A stretch of 64,000 nt of DNA, taken from the NCBI GenBank assembly GCA_008933995.1, contig WARS01002890.1:62001-126000 (forward strand), read 5' to 3'. The notes beneath the pieces are model-generated. The model saw only the letters and a program-made list of their open reading frames with translations. It searched no databases and was not told where the DNA came from. Positions 25,201-39,580 of the stretch are shown in pieces (position 1 is the first letter of the stretch; each line of letters begins with the position of its first letter). The position numbers and the translations under genes are program-made. This stretch comes from Datnioides undecimradiatus (Eukaryota > Chordata > Actinopteri > Lobotiformes > Datnioididae).

Positions 25201-27694
25201 CACCAAAAACTGCCCTAACTAGCAGTGTCAAGTAGCAAGACTGGTTTTAATTGCCACAATGCACCTTTAATCATGTTATTAAACCATAACTTTCACCAAA
25301 TAAGTGTCAGTAACTGGCTCAGTAACATGCCGAAGACTGAAAAACTCAGACCTTCCAAAGTGTTTTTGATGCCTAAACATAACCACAGATGGGAGTCTAT
25401 GTGCAAACCTCTGAAGGCAAAGTCCTACCATTTACTTACCTGCCACCCACCCTGACCGCTCCGCCATGAGTCCAGTGCTGTAGATAAATGATGCACTTTG
25501 TTCACAGGCAATGTTTCATGAGTATATTCAGCCCAGAACATGACAGCTTGGAGATACATCTGTGACAGAAGATCAGTTTTGTAGTTTGAGCGCCCCCATG
25601 TCGAAATTGAGTCTAAGACATAAAAACAGTGTCTTGTGGTGTGAGGCCTCCTCATGTTTCAGATTCATGAGTAAAACAAAAACACTGATTATCACTGATT
25701 TGTTGGATATGTGTTTCCAGGCTGCCACGAAGCTTCTGGATGAGATGTGCCACCTGACGGCTCAGTCTCTGATACCAATGGACACGTCGGCGCACTTCCA
25801 GGTCCTGAAGCTCCTGGGTGAAGGCTCGTATGGCAAAGTCATGCTGGCTGTGCACAGGAAGAGAGGTGAGGGGTGGGCAAACTATCACTTGTTCATTGAA
25901 GCCACCAAAGAACAAACACCTAGATCAATAGGAATTCATGAACCAAACAAATGCAGAAGATCCTGGAGAACAATATTCATTCAAGGGATTTCTCTGTTTG
26001 CATTTGAGCCACCAATAGGAACGCTAACGTGGCATAAGGTGGCAAGCAGGGGGTACAGCAACAAGAACCACAATTGTTCCCTGTTCCCTGTTCAGTGCAA
26101 ACCTATGAACTATGAAAAAGGTCCTTCTTCTGGAAAACGTCTGACATCTTTCCCTTGTACCCACCAGGAACTCCTATGGCTCTGAAGTTCTTCCCTCGTG
26201 AGTCCACCTCTCTTTTCTCTTTCCTGAGGGAGTATAACCTCTCCCTGTCGTTCTGCACCCACCCGTCCCTGACCAGAGCCCTGGGGATCGCCTACTCGAC
26301 ACCGTCACACTACGTCTTCGCTCAGCAAGCCGGCCTGTTTGGCGACCTCTACGATGTCATCTTGCCTGAGGTGCGCATTGATGAAAAGGCTGATGTGTAA
26401 CAGAAACCGGGTTTCTGCTGCTGTTAAAGCATCCTTCTCCTTCCATAATCCCACAGGTCGGGATGGAGGAGGACTGCTGTCAGCGGGTGGTGTCCCAGCT
26501 GTGTGGAGCCCTGTCCCACCTGCACTCTCTTGGTTTTGTCCACAGAGACTTAAAACCAGAGAACGTCTTCCTGTGCGACTCTGCCTGCCGTTGGGTCAAA
26601 CTAGGAGACTTTGGCATGGTCAGTATAAACCATGTTGGGTGCTGGATTGTTTGTCTATTAAAGGATGGTGTTTCTGAGAAAGCATGAGTCGTTTCCTGTT
26701 TATGTCAAAATGATGCTAGTTGCTGTGACAGAAGTTAGACATTGATCTGAGTAGGTATGACCAACTTCCACTCTAAATGCATTATAAGTCTATGAACTTC
26801 ACAATCATCTACTCAGGATCTCAGTGGCTAATTTAACAGATTAGCATGTGTAAAAGGAGACAGAGGAGTAAGCTAGTGCTGCAACACCTGTATGAGTTCA
26901 GAGTACAATGTATTGTAATCAGGTGATGTTACAGAGCACATAGAGTCCACAGAGTGAGGAGGTTTGGGTGAACTGGTGAATATATTTGATATATTTACAG
27001 TCATTTTACGTGTTTCTTTGTTGCACACATGACAGATTAATTAATGTTCCTACACCAGGTGAAGGCCAGGGGCACCAGGGTCCCGGAGGTCTGGTACAGC
27101 TCCCCTTACTGCACACCTGAGGCCGAGGTCGCCCGCGGAAACCAGGACAGCTGGAGCAGCATGAATGACAAGAATGATGGCGTTACAGAGGATGAAGAGA
27201 AGAGAAAGAAGTCGAGAGTCTGGGTGTCTGTGGAGCCCAGCACGGACAGCTGGGCGCTGGGGATCCTGACCTACGCCATGCTCACCGGCAGTCATCCATG
27301 GGCTGAAACAGCCAGCGACTGCAACTCATACCTGAAATATCAGGAGTGGTTTGACATGGCGAAAGGTCCCGATGACGAGCTGGACGTGTGGGCAGAGCCG
27401 CAGGGTGAGAGCGCGCAGGACGTCGACCTAATGGGGACAACACTTGGAAAGAAAGACCACCCGCCCACAGCGCCACAGTTTGCATGTTTCACCCCGTTAG
27501 CTTGCTCCTTCTTCCTGTCGCTGCTCAACCCGAGGCCACGGCTTCGCGGGCGACCTGAGGACGGGCTGAGCTACCTCGGAGGGGACTGGGTGATGGAGAA
27601 GGAGAGGGTGCGGCTGGAGGAGCAGAGGAAGAAGAGCAGAGGGAAAGGAGCCATCAAAAACATGAAGGAGATGGAGGGGAGAGGGGAGCGATGA
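22296..27694 (+). CDS. sbk: SBK-family serine/threonine kinase (SBK2/SBK3-like)
   Basis: This encodes a predicted 383-residue protein kinase of the SH3-binding-domain kinase family. Exons are 22296-22301 (Met-Thr only), 25721-25865, 26168-26370, 26457-26618 and 27059-27694; phases agree at every junction. The glycine loop is GEGSYGKV (residues 35-42). The ATP lysine is in MALKFF (K57), the helix-C glutamate in FLREYN (E72), the catalytic loop is HRDLKPEN (D149) and the metal site is DFG (169-171). All key residues are present, so it should be active. Between TPE and DSWALG lies a charged, Lys/Glu-rich insert. The N-terminal segment [14 protein letters not shown] resembles human SBK2, and the tail is Arg/Lys-rich. 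In mammals SBK2 and SBK3 are expressed mainly in heart. The tiny first exon rests only on phase, a GTAAGT donor and family expectation. Confidence 0.88.
24467..24519. repeat. (TG)n/(CG) microsatellite
   Basis: An alternating pyrimidine-purine tract with CGTG interruptions lies in sbk intron 1. Confidence 0.95.
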
Positions 27695-27930
27695 GGAGAG
27701 ATGTGAACTGAATTATGAAGCAACTGCTGGTCACCTTTAACATGACAATATGAGTTATATCAAGGTAATCTGATGTTTAAACTCATTGTGCTGATGAGCT
27801 TTTATCACATGAGCTTCATCTTTGATGTTTCCTTCTCAAATTTAAGAACTTGGCTTTTTCTTGAATACTGTTGCAATTTGGATCATTTATCAGGCAAGGC
27901 AGGACACCTGAAGACATTAAGTTAATCAGT

Positions 27931-27936
27931 AATAAA
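27931..27936 (+). terminator. candidate poly(A) signal of sbk
   Basis: AATAAA occurs 237 nt after the sbk stop codon. Confidence 0.5.
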
Positions 27937-27939
27937 CAA

Positions 27940-30900
27940 AATAACCAAAAATGACTACATCCTAAATGAAAAGACAACGATCTGTTCATGACACCTCTCA
28001 GTTGATTCAGATAAGTCCATTACCAGGAGCACTTTAAGCCTCTTTACCACATTTCACACTGTGAGCAGGCTGTTGTTCCTCAGAGTTTGAGAGCTACTGA
28101 TGCCAGGCGTTGTCAAGGACTGGAAAAACACTGAGAAAGTCACTTCCCACATGTTTATCCCCACCAAACACCAGTGAAAACCAATTTGGAAAAATCCCCT
28201 TTGTTAAATTTAAAAAAACTCATAGTTTATGGGGAAATCTGGTTTTAATTACTGGAAACTGTGGAACTGTGGGATCCCAGGAGTTATTTCAGTTGCATCA
28301 TTTGTTTTTGGAAGTCGGTTACTTAAACCTGAACTATATCCATTTAGTTAATTAAAAAAATATTCATAGAACAAACTGTGTCTTCTCAGACTGAGAGTGA
28401 CGCGATGAAATAGAGTAACAGCTGTAATTCTGGGGATTATATGCTTTAAAAATGCTGTAACGCTATCATGCCCTTGTAAAAGATATCTTCATTAGCACAT
28501 TGCGTCTATATTTGGGTGCAGACTTTGGACTGTATACATCATAGTGGACCCCAAACTGAAGACAGCAGCCTGGCTTGTGCAACCATAAACACGTCTGCTA
28601 GCTGCTAGCAGACTGAGAGGTCCAGTGCAAAAACAAAAAAACCAAAAAGTCAGAAATATCAACTCAGTTTCAACCTTTTCAGAGGAACATTTCAGAAAAA
28701 TATATTTATCTGCTGCTGATGTTTTAGCTGCACTTGTATACGTAGCACCGCAAACGTAGTTGGCAGCTAGCAACTTTAAGCTAACGTGAGTTTTGTATTT
28801 TAGCACTCAACATTAGCTGTTTGCTGTTTCTGTAGCGCTCTGTACATAATTACAAAACTCCATCTATTATATATTTTGTATAATAAATGTACACTGTGTC
28901 AAATGCATAAGATATAATGTACTAAATTAGGTTTTAATGTATTAAATTCAGTATTGCATACAATGTACATCAGTCTTTTACATGTTATTAACACAAAGTT
29001 TGTGTTGTGAAATGCTTTTTATTTCTTGTAGTTTCAAGTCTATAAAATTCTTGCAGTTAGTAATTAAAATGTAATGAAATTTATTATCATTATTAACTTT
29101 AACAGGTTTGATGGGACAGTGAATCAGGTTCAAATCTGCACCAATACATTGATTTTCACTTTTATTTTAAGTATGTTGACCTTAGAAAAACCCGACACGC
29201 TCATATCTCAGTAATGTCCTCGTAAGACTATACACCAATGCAAATAAATCACATGCACACATGAATGAGCGCGCACACACACACACACACACACACAGAG
29301 TGAAGACCATCTGGAGAGCTTCCCCAGATGTTTTCAAAAATAGATCCGCGGCCGTAAATCTGACACTGCATCCTTTCAGCGCCATGTATGTGCCGCGGTC
29401 CACAGCTCTGAGCCCCTCAGACTCGCAGTCCGGCCAAGTCACAACCTGCGTCCCATGCCAACACAATCAGCTGGATACCGACTGCAGAGGTGGATTTCAG
29501 CACGCAGACACAGTGAAGCACAATGACGGCGGGCGTGGATCTGTGCCACAGATCTACAAACATTAAAGGTTTCAAACCAGGGTGTGTAGAATAAATACAG
29601 TTCAGAAAATCTGGTTTATCTGCAGAGCTAACGCAGTTTTATCAACACTGCACATAGCGTTTTGTTCAGCTTCCGTGGTGCTGCGTGTTTATTGTGTGTT
29701 TATTCAGGAGCATCTAGTGACGAGGCTGCAGATCAAACAGCTGAATACTCTTATTCACCTTCAAGCCCGTCGGAGAAACTACAGTGGGATGTCTGGTTTG
29801 TCCTTTCTGGGCTACTGTAGAAACACGGCAAGGGTGGAGGCAGGTCAACCCCCATGTAGATATAAAGGTTCATAACTGCAGGTGATTATACACCGATGAC
29901 ACTGCATTCATGTAGATCCCCTTTAATCCTTTGCTCTGCTTGGTATGCTGGTGAGCTTCCACACCCTGTAGATCATGAATATCAGGCTCATCATCTGATC
30001 TAATTCTTTGCCACTTTGCAAACTCTGAAACACTTGTATTTAAATATTTAACAGCATGCCTGCTGGTTTGTTTATTTGCAGTCATACTTCAGGTCTCCGT
30101 TTCCCGGGCTGCGACGGTGGCAGGGCTGGCTACTGTATGATTTGTCTGCCAGAAAACATTTGATCCTTGACACTTCTGTGGAAAAGGGAGAGTCGGCAGC
30201 ATTTAGAGAGTGCGAGGACGATGAGGTCAGAGGGAGAGAAAAGGTTAGCGGCGGCAATCTGCGGAGTGCTGAACCGCTGCCCAGTCTAATAAAAACCAGA
30301 GGGGTCATAAATAACAAGCCGAGGCGACAACAAAAACAAAAAACTGCTGCAGGACACATCGATTCGGCCCATGTTAGGATGTAAAATCCACCCTCACCCG
30401 CAGATCGCCCTAAAAATAGGAACGTGAAGCAGAGACTAACCCTGCAGCTCTCTACTTCCTGTTCAGTTTCCTCAGAACTGAACAGGAATGAACTGAACCT
30501 GAAATTCCCAGGTTTGTCTCCACAAACACGATAAACCTATTTATTGAGAAACTGTGCAATGATAAATACGTCCTCTCTCCGCCGGACGTCATGTTGTGCA
30601 CCCCAGGCCCACATGCAAAGGTGCGGGGATTTCCCAGAGTCGTCCTGCTCAGTGTATCGCTGTAAACAAACCTAGAAGTGTGTGATGCATCTTAACTATA
30701 GATGCAAAGAAACGCTCAGTTTAGCTTAAATCTCACCTTTGAGCACCGCCACTGTTAAAAAGCAGCTGCTTCCCTTTTATTATGGAGGAGGACAGCTCTG
30801 ATGTTTGCTCTGATGATGGTGTTACGTAAGGACCTGAGTTTAAACACTGAATCTGAGGAGGGACGAGGCTGATCCAGGCCTCCCTGATGAACTACACATG

Positions 30901-33900
30901 CTATACAACTACACACACGCCACACGCACAGATACATATCATGTTTTATCAAATGCAGCCTTGTAAATCCATTTTTAGGCGCCGTCATATCTTGAAGTTA
31001 CATAAACGTTCGCTCGTGAAACTCCCTCCACGTCTCTCGGATAAGCTCGAACACACAGCACAAACATGGCTGCTCCTGCAGTTCCTGAAAAGCAGTTTGG
31101 AGGTTATGCTCATTAGTGTGTACACATGCACATATAAAACCCAACCTGTTGAGTTTAAAGGCGTTACGTACTCAGACACACACGTATAGGAGCATATTCA
31201 CACACACCCAGGAGCCCACTGTCACACACACACCACCGCCTAAATCATCCCGTCGAGGTGTTGGCTCAGGTTTCCCTGAAAACTTCAAAGCAAAAACTGA
31301 TCATAAGTGACTTTAACCTTTGACCTTTGACCTCTGTGCCCCCGCTGCTTATCCTAACAGCACTGACACAGCAAGTCTCTGCAGCCAACAGCAGAGTCTC
31401 GCTGTTATTCTTATGTTATAAAGTGGCAGAGTTGAGATAAAGAGATCATCCGTGAGAAGGGTCGACTCACCCCGGGCCAGAACTCATGAATTAGCGAGCT
31501 TGTTAGAGGGAGACAGTTTGATTGCCGTGTCGCATGTGGGGAGAAGGGTCCGAGGGTTCGAAGCGGGGGGCCGGACTCTGGCCGCGGGGCTGTGAGGGAC
31601 CCCGATCCAAACTCCTCTCCGTGACATTTCACCTGATATGTTGCGTTAACGCTATGTGTGTTAAGTATGCCAGGGTGTTGTGTAACAGTGAGGATGATTG
31701 TGTGTGTGTGTGTGTGTGTGTGTTTGTTTAGCCAGAGCTTCAGTGAGAAAGTGAGAAAGGAAAGGCAGGAAGTTAACAAAGGGCGGGTCGTTGATATGTA
31801 ATTAAAAGCAGCGATAGACGTTAAAAGGCAAAATCCAGAAATGCTGCGAAGCTCGAAGCTGAGACTGTTTCCTGTCCCGTTCAAGATGATAACCACAGTT
31901 TTATCGGACATACGAGGAAAATCTATAGCAGCCATAAAGCACAAACTGCGGTCAGCAACAAACCCACGCGCCCTCTTCCTCCTTCACCTGACGCAGGTGA
32001 ACAGGCGACTGTTTCACCACGTCCTCGTGACCTGGATGCACCAATCACTGCGATCGTGCAACAATAACCAAACGTCCCACATTCTAGGCCACAGAGTCGT
32101 CTGCACATCCATTCATGGCTCCTACACAGACGTTTGCACGCTAACCGCCACATTAATACTGAGTGGACAAATGCGGCGGAGGCAGAAAGGTGTGGAAGAG
32201 GAAACTGTCGTGCTGATCAGCTTTGAAAGTAAAATCTAGATTGTGATTAACAGGAACTGGTTTCTGCTGTTTAGCGATGACGCATCTTTGTGGACTTGGT
32301 GGTTTAACTGAAGTCAGTTGCATTAATCTTGAAACTGGCACCTGTTTTCGCTCTGACAGCTCAAATTTTCCGCCAACCCCAGCGATTGTCAAAACATTTT
32401 AATCGATCGAGCGTCCAGCGTCGTCATCCCGGGAGAACATCTCCGCAGGGTTGTTTAGCACCTGACTTGGAGGGAACTCGCAGTTCTGCTGGCGTCGTCG
32501 CTTCAGGGCAGCACGTGAGCGCATGCCGCTGCCTCATTTGGATCTGAAGGAGGCAAACAGATCTCCGGTAATGGGTACATGTCGTTTTCTGACTCTGACA
32601 CCATCTCCAGGCGCCTGCTTTGAATTCTCCTCATCACAACCTGCACGCCAGATAAAAATTTACTTGTCTATTTATTTTATGAAGTGCTGATGAATGTAGC
32701 TTTGAAAGTGATGCTGGGCTAAGATTAGACTCAGTGACCTAAGCCATCTAAAAGTGTGTTGGCCATCTAGGCTTTCTGTCCGACCACTGTGGCAGGGGGT
32801 CGGACAGACAGACTGACTGACTCTGTGATAAAACCACAGCTGGCAGTGAGGAGATGAAGGCATTTTGATGAGTTGTTGTTGATGAATGACTGACCGACTC
32901 AGCAAAATATTGCAAAAAATAAGTGTTCAGCATCGTTATCGGTGAAGCTGTAGACGTGTCGGTGGGTCAGTTGCTCAGAAACTCTCGTCCAAACATAAAA
33001 ATACAAACAACTTTTGGTCAAACTGCCTTTAAATCTGATCGACTTCATATGTTCAATGTTGTTTTTCATTAAATATCTGTAAAAAATATTAAAATGTGCA
33101 TCAAACTCAGCTGCACTTAGCACTGCATTAGCACTGCTAATTAGCATCTGTTAGCATGCTCCTGTGCCATGGTTTCTGTGGTTGCCATGGTGACGCCCTG
33201 AGCTGCAAGTCAAAACATCATAAACCACCTTCTGCTGCAGACGGCGGACAGGGGCACAGATTAAAAACCAGTTTGTGCGATCAGACGTATTTAAAGCCGT
33301 CACACATTTGGTTTTAACAAAAACACCTGAAGAGAGGTGACAGGAAAATCAGAGTAAGATGAATCGTGTCCCAGACAGATCTCCGTCCGTCCGTCCAGCT
33401 GTCTGTCGCTCTCTGTTTCTGTCTGTCAGCAGAGCTAAAAGCTACTGCTCAGCGAGGTCACGTCCTGACCTTACGCAATGTTTTCTGACTTCTGCGCCGA
33501 CTGTGTCTCTTACCTTGACTCATTACCCGGGGATGATGGTGGGGCCTCTCTGTGCTGCTGTAGTCACAGGCAGTGGGGTAAAAGCAGTCACAACACACAA
33601 AAAAACTCTATTTAAGGTACAGAAAACATTCATAATGTCACGACAGAGCTGCTTAACTACCAGGAGTAATAGGAAAAAGCATCAAATTGATTGTGAACTT
33701 CAGTAAAAGCACCTGAAATGTTTTGTTTTTTATGATACTCAACCACCGGCCATTAAATTCTGATGAAATCATGTTTGAACAAAAATAAGATCTTTATCAT
33801 TTAGATCATAATTGCACAGTTTTGGCTATTATTCCTAATAATAATGATTAAACTGCCTTCTTGAAGGCCCCATGGAAGTTAAAATGTGCTTAAATGCCCT

Positions 33901-34230
33901 CTTATATGCCAGAATGGTAGATAAAATACGCCAAACATCTGTCTTTTATGACAGTATGTTAGGTAAAACATGCCAAGGTGTCCTGTTTCATGCACAATGG
34001 TAGGTAAAACGTGCCAAACATCCCTGTTTTATGGCTCTATAGTAGCTAAAACACCCTGGAGACTGTTGTTTAACAGGAATCTAAGAGACATCATTCAGAT
34101 TGGACTCTGCTACAGCAGTGTGAACAGTTTAAATATGAATTTGTTGCTGATAAATCTTCATTCTGCTGCTATATGTGACATTTTGTGAGTATTAAAAAGA
34201 AGAACGAGGCGTCTCGCGTCCTTTGAAAAG
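27940..34230. other. sbk-necap1 intergenic region
   Basis: No protein family is recognised on either strand. The region holds CA tracts near 29276-29298, a TG tract at 31700-31723 and a 42-bp minisatellite at 33875-34058. The longest open frame (minus strand, 31411-31944) runs through a CA repeat and shows no domain. Confidence 0.55.
33875..34058. repeat. degenerate 42-bp minisatellite, about 4.4 copies
   Basis: Units of 41-42 nt each begin GTAGxTAAAAxxxGCC and end near ATG or ATA, for example at 33916, 33958 and 33999. The copies differ at many positions, so the array is old. Confidence 0.8.
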
Positions 34231-34232
34231 GA

Positions 34233-34238
34233 TTTATT
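34233..34238 (-). terminator. candidate poly(A) signal of necap1
   Basis: AATAAA on the minus strand lies about 1.8 kb after the necap1 stop. That would give a long 3' untranslated region (34.2-36.04 kb) in which I see no other gene. A nearer non-canonical signal is possible. Confidence 0.35.
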
Positions 34239-36042
34239 GCCTCTTTCTCATGAAATCGGTCATAAATCAAAAGTGTTAGTCCGGTGATTTCACAGCCAGA
34301 GTGGAATGAGCAAGACATTTTTATAATTTCAGCCAGCGACACGAGCAACGTAAACACAACACACACGTCGACGAACCGATCACCTCGATCGGCCCCTGCG
34401 CATTGATGCCGTTCAAATGCAGTTTATGTGATTTTATCACAACAAACAAAATGAATTCACAGTCAGTAAAACGTTTCATACGTCAGAGTCCTGTAAACAC
34501 CGTGTGACTCACAATCAGCGCACAGACGAACATGTCGCACGCTGCCACTGGGACATTCATCAGTTTCAGTAAACAATCATTCTGTCCTCCTTCAGCCACG
34601 CCTCTAACAGCATCAGGTTGGTTCTTCCCTTCAGGTGGAATATCACTCACGATTAAAATGAATTAAAGGAGCAGTTCAACGTTTTGGACAGTCAAAGCAC
34701 AGAGGCGCGTTTTGCTCCCTTTGAACAGCGTCAGGCTAGCTGCTGTGATGCTAAGCTAAGCTAAGCTAACCAGCTGCAGGCTCCAGCTCCAGATTAAAAT
34801 GCACAACATGAGAACATGACTTTGATCTTCTCATTTAACACTCAGCACGAACGGGAACACGCAACGTTCCCGAAATGTCAAGCTGTTCCCTTAAAGTCCA
34901 GATCATTTCCTCAGCTGAAGCGTCTCAAACTGCGTTCACCTAAATTTCAGTGCTGCACTCTTCATTAAGATCTACTCTGATTCCCACAAATTAAACAACA
35001 TTTAGCTTCACAGCAGATTTAAGTCAGCTGGACATTTTACTGGGGGAGATCAGATCGAAGTGCCTTTAACTCACCGCCGGCAGCAGAACAGCCATCACCT
35101 AATGCAGCTGAATATCATATATTTCATTCTTTTCCTAAAAGTGTATAAAACAACAGAAATAACTGACTCAAATGAATAAATGTCTGAATTTGGCTCAAAG
35201 GAAACGTGCTGATAACGAGCACAGAAACGTGATTTTACGCTGTAAACACAGATTTATGGATTAAATATGGCAGAGAGGAATGTTAACGATGATTTCCCGT
35301 GAATATGTCTGAAAACACGTCGCCTCGTGTTTCACCCCACCTCCACTGAGCTCAGTGGTTCTACAGACACTACTGCAGCGGAGAATCCCTGTTCCCTGCG
35401 GCCGCGAACACCAGGAGCTCAGGGTCTGAAGGCGATTTCATCTGCACAGCTGTAATTTAGTTTTAATGTCTGACAAAGAGAAGCTAATCTGAACCCTTTG
35501 ACGCTGCATCTTTAAATCCACCTGATTTTCTGAATGGAAAACCCTTTTCAGACTTTGACAGATGCTGTAGTATGGAACATGATAAGTAATGAGGCCTTCA
35601 GCTAAGCTGAGGTTTGCGGCTCTTTGCTCGTGACTCGGGGCAGGTTAAACAGCAGCAGTGCCTTTTGTCGAGCTGCAGCGCCGCGCAGCGCCTGCAGGGG
35701 GAGCCATTGCACAGACAAATAAACAGATTAGAGGCAAAGCTCTGTTCAGACAGCCATCTACTGGGGCGGCGATGCAGACACACAGGAGAAGAAGTCAGGA
35801 CGTCACACGTAGCCCTTAGATATTACAGGAAATGGCTCGTATGGTGAAATGGCTTTAACAGGCTGATGCTTCGTTTCCTGCCCAGGACACATGTTGTTCC
35901 TACAGCTCTGCGGTGTTTCACGCCTCTGCTTTGGTGGTGGTTTTGGGATGGGGGGGGGTTATCTCGTGGGATGCACAGGAAGCTACAGACACAGGACGCA
36001 GGTGAGATGGACGTCACAACCAATGCCGCCGCCGCCGCCGAC

Positions 36043-39000
36043 TCAGAACTGGATCCAGTTTCCGGTGTCCTGCGGTCGTGACGGTGGTGCAACGGAGCTG
36101 AAGACACATCAGTTCAACACATACAGAACATATCAGTCATTAAAGGGCAGTTTCACTGTTTTGATTATTATAAGCATTGTTTCAACAGATCTTTAAAGCC
36201 TGCATTAAAAATCTTTTTGTTGTTGTTTGTTGCATTGAATATTGTATTGAATAACGCTTATTAAGACTACTCAGCTGTCATCACCCACACGAGCTGCGTC
36301 TCCCTCTAACTCCAACTTCTACCTGTTCTCAGCTCAGTTTCAGTTCCCTCTCATCTTCTCATTAAAGCGTTTTCCTTCCCTCTGTTCACAGAGTCGCCAC
36401 ACCACGTGTCATTTAAACACTCGTTTTGTTTTGTTTCAGGGTTTTCCTGACACAGCTTCCTGTGATCGGTCTGCAAGCCTGAACATCCAAAAAAGAACAA
36501 TTCACACGACTAAACTGGATCTGGACTGAGCGGGTGGATGACGGTTCAGCTGGACACAGAATTCACATTAGACTAAACCAGGCTGATGTGAAAGTGGAGT
36601 TCAACTCAAACTCCGTCCCGAGATGAATATCGGTGCTGCATATTGCACTGGCATTATATGGCCAAAAGTATATGGACACTGATTTCCTGTTACATCGCCG
36701 ACACAGACACACTGTTGTGCAGTGTGAATGTGTGTGTCCCATGCTGCCACCTCAGCCTTTCCCCTGTATGGAGACTCAGCATTGTTACTGCCTCTGCTGA
36801 GAGCTGCCTTTCAGACAGAACAGAGAGATTAAACAGGAAGTGCAGACGGGGGGATGTGGAACCTTTTACCAGAGTCAGAACATTCAGGTGTCCACATACT
36901 TTCGGCCACATGGTGTCTGTTAGAGTAAACGAGTTATCTACCTCGCAGGAGCAGAGAAGTCTCCCCAGAGATCCGAACTGGGGTTCGACTGCACCACCGT
37001 GTTGGAGTTACTACTGTCCAGCTCCAGCAGGCAGCCTGATGGAGGGACGGGAGGGAAAGACGGAGCTCGTTAGAAGAAGCTGACACACATTTCACTTCAT
37101 CTGCTGCAGCCTGAAGCCCCAGTAACTCATTTAACAGCAGCTAATTAAACAGGGATTCATGAAACTGGGTCATTCCTGGAGGTTAGGAGAGTTTTTTTAA
37201 GTGCACTTCTGCACAATCAGTGTAATAATGCACGCACAGGAAGTAGGCTACATGCTACATGTAGCATGTAGCATGCAGCGGCCCGCTAAGCTTTAAAGCT
37301 CAGCTTCAGTGGCGCTTACCTGTCGGTGTGCCGCCTGTCTGCGGGATTATGTTGTGATTGGATGAGCCCGACGAAGGAGGAGGGGCTATCTTGCCTCCAG
37401 GTGGTGGTGGGAGGAGCCCGAACCCACCTGAGCCTTGTGGGCGGGGTTTATCCCTCTTTTTACCTTGCTGGAGACAAACACAAACATGTGTACACAGATT
37501 GTTTATTTCAGTGTGTCATTTTGTTTTAAAATGTGACCAAAAGCCATTTTGTTGTTTGACAAACTGGTTCTTACCCCAATGTTGAGTGTGATGGTCTGTC
37601 CCTCTTTAAAGCCCAAGTCCAGTTTGGGCTCTGAAACCCCGAGCTGGGCGCTTTTACTGATTTCATTCTCCTGTTTCACCCACCTGTGCAGCCACATCAT
37701 CAGCACAGACACAGAAATAAACAGCTCAGCGCTTTCAGAGACACCACAGCGTGCAGTTTCCCACAGCTCTGCACATCCAGTCACAGCTTACTTGAAATGG
37801 TCCTGCAAAGCCACGTTGAAATCAAAAGCATCCCCCCGGTCCCCGAAGCCGACCCCGATGAAAGCGCTGCGACCTGCGGACAAAACGGTGAGGTTTCAGT
37901 TTCTGACGTGAACGACGAGCAATAAATAGTCCTTCAAACATCGATAAACAACCAAAGAAACAACAAGTCATCACCGTTGTCGTCCTGGATCCTCAGAACA
38001 AAGTAGCGGCTGGAGTCGCTGACAGTTTCCACGGCGATGCCAGGATACTCCTTAACAGGTGCCTGGGCGAACAGCTCCCCTGCAGGACAGGAGAGGAAAT
38101 GCAAACTAGTGAACCATCCATCCACGAGTGATGTGTTTACTAAACTAGGTACCATGGTTAGAGGTTGAGCTGATGTTTAATTGTCGTATAAACAACGTGG
38201 TTTCTTCTATGAGCCCCATGCACCTGTCGCTGGAACCATGCTCTCAGGTAAAAAGGCTGATTTATGCACATTTGCATCAGCTGGTTGTCACACGTGTCAG
38301 GCTTTCATCCACACGCAGCTCAGATTTTAAGCAAATTTAGCAAAAAATGTCAAAATCAAATGCATAGTAATGTCTTAGTCCATCTGCTTGTCCACGTCAT
38401 GCAGATATTAGATGCTAAACACCTCCAGATGAACAGTTGGTGGTGCATTATCATCAGTGCAGACGTCTCTGAAAGAGCACCAGTTAGAGTCTGTGGGGGC
38501 TTCATCTTGTTTGTCATTGGGCGATTGAGTTTTAAAGTTGAATCCATGACACAGTTGTACCTGAGACCTTGTCCTCCAGTTTGATGTAGGCCACCTGGCC
38601 CTTGGCTGTGATCCTCATCCGACCAGACCAGTCTGGAGCATCCAGCTTCCAGTCGGCTGCCCTGTGGACACACGAGATATCAGACTAAAACTGCTACAAT
38701 ACAGCTTTAACTGTGTGATTCGCAAAGAATACGGTGGAGACTTTAAAACAACTCAATCCAATAAACTCTAGATTTCATTAACCAACATATTCTACTCTGA
38801 CGATTCGACAAATGAGACAAAACGGGTTATAGATCCAACTTTAACCAAAAAACCATGTGCAATCCCTCAACAACAAAGAAAAAAGCTCACAATTACGTGC
38901 AAATTTAACTTTTTTTTTGCAACGGAGAGTCAGGCGAAAGTCTAAAAATCTGGACACGCAAAGGTAAAGTGCAAATGCAAATGGAGTTCTGCAGGGTGTG

Positions 39001-39548
39001 CAGCGTTATGCAGGTGGAGTGCTGAGTTGTAGTCTTAAAAATTAGCTTTATATCGTTCTTCACACTTCAAAAGCCTGCAGTTTCATATGCGTGTGTAGAC
39101 TACTGTATCTCAAATGGGACAATATTCCATCATATGAGGATGCTGGTCTCATGGACCTGTTTTAGAGTGTTTAGTGGCTGTTTTAGTCTTCTTAATGACT
39201 GCCCTGCATAGTAATCCAGGCTGTGTTTGCAGATAATGCACCTGCGCGTCTGCCCTCGGGTAAACACAAAGTTTTAATGTGCGGAAAAACCTGAAAACTG
39301 TATTTTTCATTTTAACTGACGGGCTGTGTGACGAGGCCACATCCGAGCTGTCACACGGGCGAGTGGGACAGTCCTGGCAAACCGCCCGCATCGACCCCGG
39401 CACGATGACAAACACCCCCGCCACGGCTCCGACAGCAGCGCGACACAGCGGATTAACAGCTGGGAACGTGTTTTCATTTCAGGTCTCACGATAACACACT
39501 ATATCATAACATAACGCAACGTAACGTAAAGCTCGCTCTGTGTGTGTG

Positions 39549-39580
<32 letters not shown>

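Noticed and set aside
31411-31944. 177-residue minus-strand open frame
   Set aside because: It runs through a CA microsatellite, shows no domain, and has no flanking splice pattern.
36643-37083. 146-residue plus-strand frame over the end of necap1
   Set aside because: It spans a MITE and an antisense necap1 exon; the minus-strand necap1 reading is clearly the real one.
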